A DNA stretch of 64,000 bases, taken from contig JAFWDQ010000016.1 in the NCBI GenBank assembly GCA_017516065.1, positions 1 to 64,000 of the forward strand. The letters are read 5' to 3'. Origin of the DNA: Oscillospiraceae bacterium (GTDB lineage: Bacteria > Bacillota > Clostridia > Oscillospirales > Oscillospiraceae). How positions within the stretch are numbered: position 1 is the first letter of the stretch; each line of letters starts with the position of its first letter. Both the position numbers and the translations under genes were made by a program. Below, one piece after another: positions 1 to 7,000 of the stretch. A model generated the notes under the pieces. It was not told the origin of the DNA and ran no database searches. It saw only the letters and a list, made by a program, of their open reading frames with translations.

Positions 1-24
1 CCCTTTTTAAGGGACAATTCAATA

Positions 25-139
<115 letters not shown>

Positions 140-141
140 AC

Positions 142-175
142 AAAAAGACCGCAACATTCGTTGCGGTCTTTTTTG
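142..175 (+). terminator. Intrinsic terminator of the rRNA operon
   Basis: AAAGACCGCAAC and GTTGCGGTCTTT form a long perfect stem around a short ATTC loop and are followed by a run of T, three bases after the 5S rRNA end. Confidence 0.93.
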
Positions 176-225
176 TCACGTGAACAAATCGGAGCGCCTG
201 CCGCCAGGCGCCCCGATTTGTTTCG

Positions 226-951
226 TCAGGCGTTTTTCTTTTCCAAGGGGACGATGTCGTCCGGACCCTTGTAGATATGGTACGGCGGGACGATGCCCCG
301 CACGCTGCAGACGGGATAGACGACGCTGTGGGGCCCCACCACGGTGCCGGGATTGAGGACGCTGTTGCAGCCGATCTCCACAAAATCCCCCAGGATCGCG
401 CCGAATTTCTTTCGACCCGTGGGCTGTGTCTCAGCGCCGTCCTTCACCACCACCAGAGTTCGGTCAGCCTTGACATTGGAGGTGATGGACCCGGCGCCCA
501 TGTGGCTCTTGTAGCCCAGGATCGAGTCGCCTACATAGTTGTAATGGGGGGTCTGCACGCCGTCGAAGAGTATAACGTTCTTCAGCTCCGCGGAGTTGCC
601 CACCACGCAGCCGGCGCCCACCAGGGCGGAGCCGCGGATGAAGGCACAGTGACGCACCTCTGTCTCCGGCCCGATGATGCAGGATGCGCCCAGAAAGGCT
701 GTGGGTGCAACTTTGGCGGTCCTGTGGACCCAGACATGGGGCTCACGTTCCTCATAGTCTGATTCCGGCAAAGTAGGGCCAAGCTTCAGGATAAAGGTTT
801 CGATCCATTCCAGCGCCTCCCAGGGCCACTGGCACCGGGCGAGATAATCCCCGGCCAGACTGTGCGACAGGTCAAAAAGCTCCGCAGTTTTCAACATCAT
901 TGACTCCCTCGCTTCCAAAACATTCAAATCGTACGCCGGCCGTTCATTCAC
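226..951 (-). CDS. Hexapeptide-repeat (left-handed beta-helix) transferase-like protein
   Basis: 241 aa. From about residue 70 to 215 the sequence shows imperfect hexapeptide repeats (for example APTAFLGASCIIGPETEV and the NPGTVVGPHSVVYPV stretch), as in the C-terminal beta-helix of GlmU and other nucleotide-sugar acyl or nucleotidyl transferases. No N-terminal nucleotidyltransferase domain is present, because the first 70 residues are a short alpha-helical region. The start ATG overlaps the end of ybaK by 8 bp, so the two are probably translationally coupled. The substrate cannot be told from sequence. It could be an acyltransferase or a stand-alone GlmU C-terminal-like protein. Confidence 0.75.
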   Translation of the reverse strand: MNERPAYDLNVLEARESMMLKTAELFDLSHSLAGDYLARCQWPWEALEWIETFILKLGPTLPESDYEEREPHVWVHRTAKVAPTAFLGASCIIGPETEVRHCAFIRGSALVGAGCVVGNSAELKNVILFDGVQTPHYNYVGDSILGYKSHMGAGSITSNVKADRTLVVVKDGAETQPTGRKKFGAILGDFVEIGCNSVLNPGTVVGPHSVVYPVCSVRGIVPPYHIYKGPDDIVPLEKKNA

Positions 952-1423
952 TCACGTCGGCAAACCGGCAGGGAACCGCCTTCTGCAGATCCTCCGGCCG
1001 CAGTTCCACCTGATAGCCGATCTTTCCGGCGCTGACCATCATGGTGGACAGCGCCTGTGCGCTGCTGTCCACCGTTGTGGGAAAAAGTTTCTTCATGCCC
1101 ACCGGGGAGCACCCTCCGTGGATATAGCCGGTGAGGGGCAGCAGCGCTTTTGCGGGGATCATCTCGATGCTCTTTTCCCCTACGGCGGCGGCTGCCTTCT
1201 TCAGAGCCAGCTCCCTGCAGACCGGGACCACAAAGACGTAGTGCTGGCCGGAATGTCCCACCGTGACCAGGGTCTTGAACACCTGGGCGGGGTCCTTCTG
1301 CAGCACCTCGGCCACCTCCGGACCGGAAACGGCGTCCGTGTCCGCGTAGCAATGGCTCTCATAGGGGATCTTCTTCTGGTCGAGGATCCGCATGACATTC
1401 GTCTTGTTCTCTTTCTTCTTCAT
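944..1423 (-). CDS. ybaK: Cys-tRNA(Pro)/Cys-tRNA(Cys) deacylase YbaK
   Basis: 159 aa, the usual length of the YbaK/EbsC family, cytoplasmic enzymes that hydrolyse mischarged aminoacyl-tRNA (Cys-tRNA-Pro in the characterised members). The invariant lysine sits in VFKTLV (K50) and the family motif GGCSPVG lies near residues 103-109. It is the first gene of a two-gene leftward unit with the hexapeptide-repeat protein, behind a consensus promoter. Substrate preference within the family is inferred, not seen. Confidence 0.9.
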   Translation of the reverse strand: MKKKENKTNVMRILDQKKIPYESHCYADTDAVSGPEVAEVLQKDPAQVFKTLVTVGHSGQHYVFVVPVCRELALKKAAAAVGEKSIEMIPAKALLPLTGYIHGGCSPVGMKKLFPTTVDSSAQALSTMMVSAGKIGYQVELRPEDLQKAVPCRFADVSE

Positions 1424-1455
1424 CCCGGTGCTCCCGACTGTGTTGATCTTTTTCT

Positions 1456-1484
1456 ATTTTACGCCGGATCCGTCGACATGTCAA
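1456..1484 (-). promoter_or_regulatory. Sigma-A promoter of ybaK
   Basis: Read on the minus strand: TTGACA (1479-1484), a 17-nt spacer, then TAAAAT (1456-1461), about 33 bp upstream of the ybaK ATG. Confidence 0.8.
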
Positions 1485-1559
1485 ACGGACGCACCGTACG
1501 GCGGCTTTATCCCGGGGCAGGGGGCGTTTTGCCGCGAAAAAATTTTTTTCAAACAGGGG

Positions 1560-1588
1560 TTGACAGCCATCAGGCGGTGTGCTATTAT
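1560..1588 (+). promoter_or_regulatory. Sigma-A promoter of the T-box/trpB2 unit
   Basis: TTGACA (1560-1565), 17-nt spacer, TATTAT (1583-1588). Transcription would start near 1595, at the beginning of the T-box leader. Confidence 0.85.
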
Positions 1589-1596
1589 ACTGTCCA

Positions 1597-1897
1597 TAAA
1601 AATTGAATCAACTAAACCGTTGAAGAAGAGTGAGTAGAGCGTATCCATCTCCTCACAGCGAGCCGTGGATGGTGGGAGCACGGCAGGGGACATACGGTCG
1701 AATGGACTTCTGAGGGCGAACAGAAAGAAAAGCTCGTCTTTTTGAGTATGTGAGACGGAGTGTGACCCTCCGTGAACAAAGGTCGGCATATTATGATGTA
1801 TGCGCAGAGAGGGCGTACCGAATGTACGTCAAGCCGGGTGGCACCGCAGGATCGATGTGGATCCTGTCCCAGCAGAAATGCAGGGACAGGATTTTTT
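1597..1897 (+). promoter_or_regulatory. T-box riboswitch, tRNA-Trp specific
   Basis: The T-box sequence GGGTGGCACCGCAGG lies at 1836-1850. In the 3' side of Stem I the specifier loop reads GAA-TGG-AC with TGG (Trp) at 1703-1705. The tRNA-end binding bulge TGGC is complementary to GCCA, which fits the G73 discriminator usual for bacterial tRNA-Trp, so two independent positions agree on Trp. An antiterminator stem 1847-1852/1861-1866 competes with the terminator 1861-1870/1882-1891. Uncharged tRNA-Trp should stabilise the antiterminator and switch on the downstream trpB2. Stem I boundaries are approximate. Confidence 0.93.
1861..1897 (+). terminator. T-box regulated terminator
   Basis: ATCCTGTCCC (1861-1870) pairs with GGGACAGGAT (1882-1891), followed by TTTTTT. 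It shares its 5' arm with the T-box antiterminator. Confidence 0.92.
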
Positions 1898-1919
1898 GTA
1901 TTCAAGGAGGTTTTTACGT

Positions 1920-1982
1920 ATGTTTGTCTCATTCAGACGATGGCGCCCCGGCGCCGGTTTGCAGGATTTCATGAGGAAATAG
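1920..1982 (+). CDS. Short ORF between T-box and trpB2 (20 aa)
   Basis: ATG at 1920 is preceded 9 nt upstream by a perfect ribosome binding site AAGGAGG (1904-1910), stronger than the AAAGGAAGG site of trpB2 itself. It encodes 20 residues beginning MFVSFRRWRPG, with one Trp and several Arg, and ends at TAG 1980-1982, 40 nt before trpB2. It is only transcribed when the T-box reads through. It could be a translated spacer, a regulatory leader, or a chance ORF that captured the original ribosome binding site. No known family is recognised. Confidence 0.45.
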   Translation: MFVSFRRWRPGAGLQDFMRK

Positions 1983-2022
1983 CAAGAGATAGAAAACCAT
2001 AATTGAAAGGAAGGCAGAAATC

Positions 2023-3390
2023 ATGGAAAAGATCCCTTATAAGATTTATCTGAATGAGACGGAGATGCCTAAGGCATGGTATAACGTCCGGGCCGACATG
2101 AAGAAGAAGCCCGCTCCGCTGATCCATCCCGGCACCCACCAGCCCATGACGGCGGCGGACCTGGCTCCCGTTTTCTGCGAGGAGCTGATCGCCCAGGAGC
2201 TGGACAACACGACCCCCTACATTGAGATCCCCGAGGAGATCCGGGAGTTCTACAAGATGTACCGCCCTTCGCCCCTGGTCAGAGCTTACTGTCTGGAGGA
2301 AAAGCTGCAGACTCCGGCGAAGATCTACTACAAGTTCGAGGGCAACAACACCAGCGGCTCCCACAAGCTCAACTCCTCCATCGCCCAGGCCTATTACGCC
2401 AAGAAGCAGGGCCTGAAGGGCGTCACCACGGTGACCGGCGCCGGCCAGTGGGGCACCGCGCTGTCCATGGCCTGCTCCTATTTCGGCCTGGACTGCAAGG
2501 TCTACATGGTCAAGGTCTCCTACGAGCAGAAGCCCTTCCGCCGCGAGGTCATGCGCACCTACGGCGCGTCCGTAACGCCCTCTCCTTCCATGGAGACGGA
2601 GATCGGCCGGAAGATCCTGGCCGCGCATCCCGGCACCACCGGCAGCCTGGGCTGCGCCATCTCGGAGGCGGTGGAAGTCGCCACCACCAACGAGGGCTAC
2701 CGCTACGTGCTGGGCAGCGTTCTCAATCAGGTGCTGCTGCACCAGTCCGTGATAGGTCTGGAGGCAAAGGCGGCCCTGGACAAGTACGGCGTCAAGCCCG
2801 ATATGATCATCGGCTGCGCCGGCGGCGGCTCCAATCTGGGCGGCCTCATCGCCCCCTTCATGGGCGAGAAGCTCCGGGGCGAGGCGGATTACCGGATCAT
2901 CGCCGTGGAGCCGGCCTCCTGCCCCAGCTTCACCCGGGGCAAGTACGCCTATGACTTCTGCGATACCGGCATGGTCTGCCCCCTGGCCAAGATGTATACC
3001 CTGGGCTGTGACTTCATCCCCGCGCCGAACCACGCCGGCGGCCTGCGCTATCATGGCATGAGCCCGGTGCTCTCGGAGCTGTACGACGGCGGCTTCATGG
3101 AGGCCGTGTCCGTGCCCCAGACGAAGGTCTTTGAGGCCGCGGAGCAGTTCGCCAGAGTGGAGGGCATCCTGCCCGCGCCGGAGAGCGCCCATGCCATCCG
3201 GGTGGCCATCGACGAGGCCCTCAAGTGCAAGGAGACCGGCGAGGAGAAGACCATCCTGTTCGGTCTCACCGGCACCGGCTACTTCGATCTGGTGGCCTAT
3301 GAGCAGTTCCACAACGGCACCATGGAGGATTACATTCCCACCGACGAGGATTTGAAGGCCAGCCTGGCCAAGCTGCCCCCGGTGGATTGA
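2023..3390 (+). CDS. trpB2: Tryptophan synthase beta-like enzyme TrpB2
   Basis: 455 aa, longer than the roughly 400 aa TrpB1 and matching the TrpB2 (TIGR01415-type) subfamily, which makes Trp from indole and serine. The PLP-binding lysine is K115 in SGSHKLNSS, and the phosphate-binding loop appears as GCAGGGSN. No trpA or other trp gene is in the window. TrpB2 lacks the TrpA-contact features of TrpB1, so it probably salvages free indole. It stands alone behind a Trp T-box, which fits induction when charged tRNA-Trp is low. Start ATG 2023 follows AAAGGAAGG. Confidence 0.93.
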   Translation: MEKIPYKIYLNETEMPKAWYNVRADMKKKPAPLIHPGTHQPMTAADLAPVFCEELIAQELDNTTPYIEIPEEIREFYKMYRPSPLVRAYCLEEKLQTPAKIYYKFEGNNTSGSHKLNSSIAQAYYAKKQGLKGVTTVTGAGQWGTALSMACSYFGLDCKVYMVKVSYEQKPFRREVMRTYGASVTPSPSMETEIGRKILAAHPGTTGSLGCAISEAVEVATTNEGYRYVLGSVLNQVLLHQSVIGLEAKAALDKYGVKPDMIIGCAGGGSNLGGLIAPFMGEKLRGEADYRIIAVEPASCPSFTRGKYAYDFCDTGMVCPLAKMYTLGCDFIPAPNHAGGLRYHGMSPVLSELYDGGFMEAVSVPQTKVFEAAEQFARVEGILPAPESAHAIRVAIDEALKCKETGEEKTILFGLTGTGYFDLVAYEQFHNGTMEDYIPTDEDLKASLAKLPPVD

Positions 3391-3409
3391 TCGGGAAGAG
3401 AGAATGACC

Positions 3410-3471
3410 GCCGGCAGAGAGCGAACGCTCTCTGCCGGCCCGCAGGAACGGTATGGGTTCGGTTGTTTTTT
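3410..3471 (+). terminator. Hairpin downstream of trpB2, probable terminator
   Basis: CCGGCAGAGAGCG (3411-3423) and CGCTCTCTGCCGG (3426-3438) form a 13-bp perfect stem. The T-run (about 3466-3471) begins some 27 nt after the stem rather than at its foot, so its efficiency as an intrinsic terminator is uncertain. Confidence 0.5.
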
Positions 3472-3492
3472 CACCACCAGCGATTTTGGGGA

Positions 3493-3521
3493 TTGACAGA
3501 GCCGCAGAGGAATGATATCAT
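3493..3521 (+). promoter_or_regulatory. Sigma-A promoter of the aro/phe/tyr operon
   Basis: TTGACA (3493-3498), exactly 17 nt, TATCAT (3516-3521). It lies about 40 bp upstream of the leader-peptide start codon, giving a leader transcript of about 250 nt before pheA. Confidence 0.88.
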
Positions 3522-3563
3522 AATAAAAATCGCAGGTCGAAACCCGACAGAAAGGAGTCCGCT

Positions 3564-3683
3564 ATGAGAGAGCATGCACCCGTTTCCGTGGCTTTTGAGC
3601 AGGATTCCTATTATTACGCCTACGTTCGCTTTTTTGCGGGCTTTGATTTTTATGCCCTCAATACCGAATATTCCCGAACGTAA
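3564..3683 (+). CDS. Phe/Tyr-rich leader peptide of the aro operon (39 aa)
   Basis: ATG 3564 follows a good ribosome binding site (AAAGGAG, 3551-3557). The 39-residue product holds 6 Tyr and 5 Phe. The core YYYAYVRFFAGFDFY (residues 16-30) has 9 aromatic residues in 15, closely resembling in concept the enterobacterial PheL/PheM leaders. It has no recognisable domain. It lies between the operon promoter and a terminator-like hairpin upstream of pheA. The inferred role is to report Tyr-tRNA and Phe-tRNA charging: slow translation at codons 16-30 would alter folding of the downstream RNA. It stops at TAA 3681-3683, inside segment 2 of the attenuator. Confidence 0.85.
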   Translation: MREHAPVSVAFEQDSYYYAYVRFFAGFDFYALNTEYSRT

Positions 3684-3746
3684 GCAGCGATCTTTCATAA
3701 GTACTGAAAGCGGTCCTGTTTCGTACGGGGCCGCTTCTTTTCTTTC
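3621..3746 (+). promoter_or_regulatory. Transcription attenuator (segments 1-4) before pheA
   Basis: Three mutually exclusive pairings are visible. 1:2 is TACGTTCG (3621-3628, Tyr20 codon and after) with CGAACGTA (3675-3682), 8 bp perfect. 2:3 is 3673-3683 with 3719-3729, 9 pairs with two mismatches. 3:4 is AAGCGGTCC (3708-3716) with GGGCCGCTT (3728-3736), followed by the T-rich tract TCTTTTCTTT (3736-3745). A further hairpin, 3701-3709/3719-3726, also excludes the 3:4 stem. A ribosome stalled at the Tyr/Phe codons would break 1:2 and favour 2:3 (read-through), whereas one reaching the stop codon covers segment 2 and frees 3:4 (termination). Confidence 0.8.
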
Positions 3747-3777
3747 CGGTAAAAACTGACTGCATGGGGTGAGGACG

Positions 3778-4887
3778 ATGGACAAGCTGAAGCAAGCGCG
3801 GGAGATCATCGACGAGGCGGACCGCGGCATAGCGGCGATGTTCTGCAAGCGCATGGAGGCCGCCCGGATGATTGCCGAATATAAAAAGGAGCGGGGCCTG
3901 CCGATCTACGACGGGGACCGGGAGCGGGCGGTGATCGAAAAAAACGCCGCCTGTGTGCCGGACCCGGAGATCCGGGGCTACTATATCAGCCTGCTGCAGA
4001 GTATGATGGGTCTCTCCAGGCAGTACCAGAGCCGCCTGATGGAGGGACTCCATGTGGCCTACAGCGGCGTGGAAGGCGCCTTCGCGGACATCGCGGCCCG
4101 CCGGATCTTTCCCACCGCCCGGCACACCGGCTTTGAGGACTTCCAGGCGGCCTACCGGGCTGTGGAGGACGGGGTCTGCGACTGCGCGGTGCTCCCCATC
4201 GAGAACAGCTACGCAGGCGTCGTGGGCCAGGTCATGGACCTGATGTTCCACGGGCCGCTCCACGTCAACGGGATCTACACCCTGCCGGTGACCCAGAATC
4301 TGCTGGGCCTTGAGGGCGCCTCGATCCGTGAGATCCGCCGGGTGATCAGCCATCCCCAGGCCCTGGGCCAGTGCGCGGCCTATCTGAAGAAGCACGGCTT
4401 TGAGACGGCCAGCGCCGTCAACACCGCTGTGGCCGCCCGCCAGGTGGCGGAGGCCGGGGACCCCGCCGTGGCCGCCATAGCCAGCGCGGAGACGGCGGAG
4501 CTCTACGGGCTGGAGATTCTGGACCACGACATCAACGAGAGCGCCACCAACTCCACCCGGTTTGCGGTGTTCTCCCGGGTCGAGAGTCCTGCGGGGGAGA
4601 AGAAGGACGACAAATTCCTTCTGCTGTTCACCGTCAACGACGTGGCCGGCGCTCTGGCTAAGGCCATCAACGTCATCAGCGACTGGGGCTTCAATATGAA
4701 GGTCCTCCTCAGCCGCCCGGTGCAGGACAAGGCCTGGCAGTACTACTTCTACGTGGAGACGGAGGGCGACGCGACCTCTCCCGAGGGCAGGAGGATGCTG
4801 GCCCTGCTCTCGGAGCAGTGCGAGACGCTGAAGATCGCCGGCCACTATGCCCGGGAGATCACGCTGAAAGGCGGGGATGACGCATGA
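3778..4887 (+). CDS. pheA: Bifunctional chorismate mutase/prephenate dehydratase (P-protein)
   Basis: 369 aa. Residues 1-85 are an AroQ-type all-helical chorismate mutase (R25, K37, D45, R48-E49 region). Residues about 92-275 are prephenate dehydratase, with PIENS (140-144) and NSTRFAVFSR near its end. The C-terminus is an ACT domain with the GALA motif and an LLSRP motif (family consensus ESRP), normally the Phe-binding allosteric site. The protein converts chorismate to phenylpyruvate. First structural gene of the operon, directly after the attenuator. ATG 3778 is preferred over the in-frame GTG at 3769, which lies in the Shine-Dalgarno-like GGGGTGAGG. Ends with an ATGA overlap with aroB. 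Confidence 0.95.
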   Translation: MDKLKQAREIIDEADRGIAAMFCKRMEAARMIAEYKKERGLPIYDGDRERAVIEKNAACVPDPEIRGYYISLLQSMMGLSRQYQSRLMEGLHVAYSGVEGAFADIAARRIFPTARHTGFEDFQAAYRAVEDGVCDCAVLPIENSYAGVVGQVMDLMFHGPLHVNGIYTLPVTQNLLGLEGASIREIRRVISHPQALGQCAAYLKKHGFETASAVNTAVAARQVAEAGDPAVAAIASAETAELYGLEILDHDINESATNSTRFAVFSRVESPAGEKKDDKFLLLFTVNDVAGALAKAINVISDWGFNMKVLLSRPVQDKAWQYYFYVETEGDATSPEGRRMLALLSEQCETLKIAGHYAREITLKGGDDA

Positions 4888-5903
4888 TCCTGCCAGTGGA
4901 CCTGAAGACCAACGCCTATCAGATCATTCTGGAGCGGGGCTGTCTGCACAGAGCGGCGGATCACCTCGATCTTGACCGCCGGGTGCTGATCGTCACCGAC
5001 GACGGCGTGCCGGAGCAGTACGCCGCAGCCGCGGCGGAGCAGTGTGCGCAGCCGGACATCCTCCGCATCCCCCAGGGTGAGGCAAGCAAGAATTTTGAGC
5101 AGCTTCAAGGCATCCTCGCCCGGATGCTGGAGCTGGGCTTTACCAGAGGGGACTGCGTCGTCGCCGTGGGCGGCGGCGTGGTGGGCGATCTTGCGGGCTT
5201 TGCCGCCTCCGTCTATATGCGGGGCGTCGATTTTTACAACATTCCCACCACGGTGCTGTCCATGGTGGATTCCTCCGTGGGCGGCAAGACCGCCATCGAC
5301 CTGAACGGCATCAAGAACGTGGTGGGCTCCTTCTACCAGCCGAAAAAGGTGCTCGTCGATGCGGACACTCTTGCCACCCTGCCGTCCCGGCAGATCTCCA
5401 ACGGTCTGGCGGAGGCGGTAAAGATGGCCCTGACCTCAGATCGGACGCTGTTCGAGCTGTTTGAGACCGGAGATCCTCTGGCGGAGATCGATACCGTCAT
5501 CGAGCGGTCTCTGCGCATCAAGAGCGACGTGGTGGTGCAGGACGAAAGGGAGCGGAATCTGCGGAAGATCCTGAATTTCGGCCACACCATCGGCCACGGT
5601 ATTGAGAGCCTCGCCGACGGACTGTACCACGGCGAGTGCGTGGCCCTGGGTATGATCCCCATGTGCGCCCCCGCCGTCCGGCAGCGGCTGATCCCCGTGC
5701 TGGAGAAGCTGGCTCTGCCCACGTCGTATCCTCTGGACGAGGAGGCGGTCTATCAGGCCCTTCTCCACGACAAAAAGACCCAGGGGACAAAGATCACCGT
5801 CATACGGGTGGAGCAGGTGGGCAGCTTCCGTATGGAATCCGCGGCGCCGGAAAGCCTGAAGCGGGCTCTGACGCTGATCTCGAAAGGAGCGGAGAGAGCA
5901 TGA
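4884..5903 (+). CDS. aroB: 3-dehydroquinate synthase
   Basis: 339 aa, normal length. NAD-binding GGGVVGDLAGFAASVYMRG, the conserved GGKTAIDLNGIKN segment, the metal-ligand glutamate in GLAEAVKMAL and the histidines of NFGHTIGHGIE are all present. It converts DAHP to 3-dehydroquinate, step 2 of the shikimate pathway. It overlaps pheA by 4 bp (ATGA) and aroC by 4 bp. Confidence 0.96.
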   Translation: MILPVDLKTNAYQIILERGCLHRAADHLDLDRRVLIVTDDGVPEQYAAAAAEQCAQPDILRIPQGEASKNFEQLQGILARMLELGFTRGDCVVAVGGGVVGDLAGFAASVYMRGVDFYNIPTTVLSMVDSSVGGKTAIDLNGIKNVVGSFYQPKKVLVDADTLATLPSRQISNGLAEAVKMALTSDRTLFELFETGDPLAEIDTVIERSLRIKSDVVVQDERERNLRKILNFGHTIGHGIESLADGLYHGECVALGMIPMCAPAVRQRLIPVLEKLALPTSYPLDEEAVYQALLHDKKTQGTKITVIRVEQVGSFRMESAAPESLKRALTLISKGAERA

Positions 5904-7000
5904 AAAACACCTTCGGACAGAACGTATCCGTAACCCTGTTCGGCGAGAGCCACGGCGCCGGGATCGGCGCTGTGCTGGACGGTCTGGCCCCGGGGATCCC
6001 CGTGGATGAGGCCTTCATCGCCGATCAGCTCTCCCTGCGCCGCCCCTCCGGCAAGACGGGGACCGCCCGCCGGGAGCAGGACCGGTTTGAGATCCTCAGC
6101 GGCGTATTTGAGGGCAGGACCACCGGCACGCCCCTGTGCATTACGATCCCCAACGAGAACGTCAGCAGCAAGGACTACGCCGCCACCCGGCGCCTTGCCC
6201 GTCCGGGCCATGCCGACTATACCGCCAACTGCAAGTACCACGGCTTTGAGGACTATCGCGGCGGCGGCCATTTCAGCGGCCGGATCACCGCCGCTCTTGT
6301 GGCTGCCGGGGCCGTTGCCATTACGGCGCTGCGGAACAAGGGCATCGTCATCGGCACCCACGTCCGGCGCTGTGCAGGGGTCCCGGACCGGGACTTTGAA
6401 GACCTGGCGGCGGATATCGAAAAACTCAACGCCATGACCTTCGCCGTGCTGGACGACGCCGCGGCGGCTGAGATGAAGGCAAAGATCGAGGCGGCGGGCC
6501 AGGCGGGGGACAGCGTCGGCGGCGTGCTGGAGACGGCTGTCATCGGGGTGCCGGCAGGGGTCGGCGAGCCCTGGTTCGACACCGTAGAGGGCGTGCTGGC
6601 CCACGGGCTGTTCAGCATCCCCGCCGTCAAGGGCGTCCAGTTCGGCGCGGCCTTCGATATGGCGGACGCTCTGGGCAGTCAGTACAACGACCCCTTTGCC
6701 GTGGAGGCGGGGCGGATCGTCACAAAAACGAATCACAACGGCGGCGTCAACGGCGGCATCACGAACGGTATGCCCATCGTGTTCCGCTGCATGGTGAAGC
6801 CGACGCCCTCCATCTTCAAGGAGCAGGAGACGGTGGACTTCTTCAGCAGGGAGGACGCCCGGCTGCAGATCCGGGGCCGTCACGATCCCGCCATCATCCA
6901 CAGAGCCCGGGTGGTGGTGGACAGCGTTACCGCTCTGACCCTCTGCGACCTGCTGGCGGGCCGCTACGGCACGGACTATCTGGGAGGGGCCGCCACATGA
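5900..7000 (+). CDS. aroC: Chorismate synthase
   Basis: 366 aa starting MKNTFGQNVSVTLFGESHG. The FMN/EPSP-binding signatures GESHGAGIG, RPGHADYT, GGGHFSGR and the C-terminal RGRHDPAI are intact. It catalyses the last common step, EPSP to chorismate, using reduced FMN. The open frame continues far upstream through aroB in another frame, but ATG 5900 with ribosome binding site AAAGGAGCGGAGAG and the conserved N-terminus fix the start. Overlaps its neighbours by 4 bp on each side. Confidence 0.96.
   Translation: MKNTFGQNVSVTLFGESHGAGIGAVLDGLAPGIPVDEAFIADQLSLRRPSGKTGTARREQDRFEILSGVFEGRTTGTPLCITIPNENVSSKDYAATRRLARPGHADYTANCKYHGFEDYRGGGHFSGRITAALVAAGAVAITALRNKGIVIGTHVRRCAGVPDRDFEDLAADIEKLNAMTFAVLDDAAAAEMKAKIEAAGQAGDSVGGVLETAVIGVPAGVGEPWFDTVEGVLAHGLFSIPAVKGVQFGAAFDMADALGSQYNDPFAVEAGRIVTKTNHNGGVNGGITNGMPIVFRCMVKPTPSIFKEQETVDFFSREDARLQIRGRHDPAIIHRARVVVDSVTALTLCDLLAGRYGTDYLGGAAT

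Noticed and set aside
1969..3477. 502-codon minus-strand frame opposite trpB2
   Set aside because: Antisense shadow. TrpB2 on the plus strand is complete with its PLP lysine and a T-box in front.
5636..5899. N-terminal extension giving a 454-aa chorismate synthase
   Set aside because: The extension overlaps aroB in another frame and is not conserved; ATG 5900 has a good ribosome binding site.
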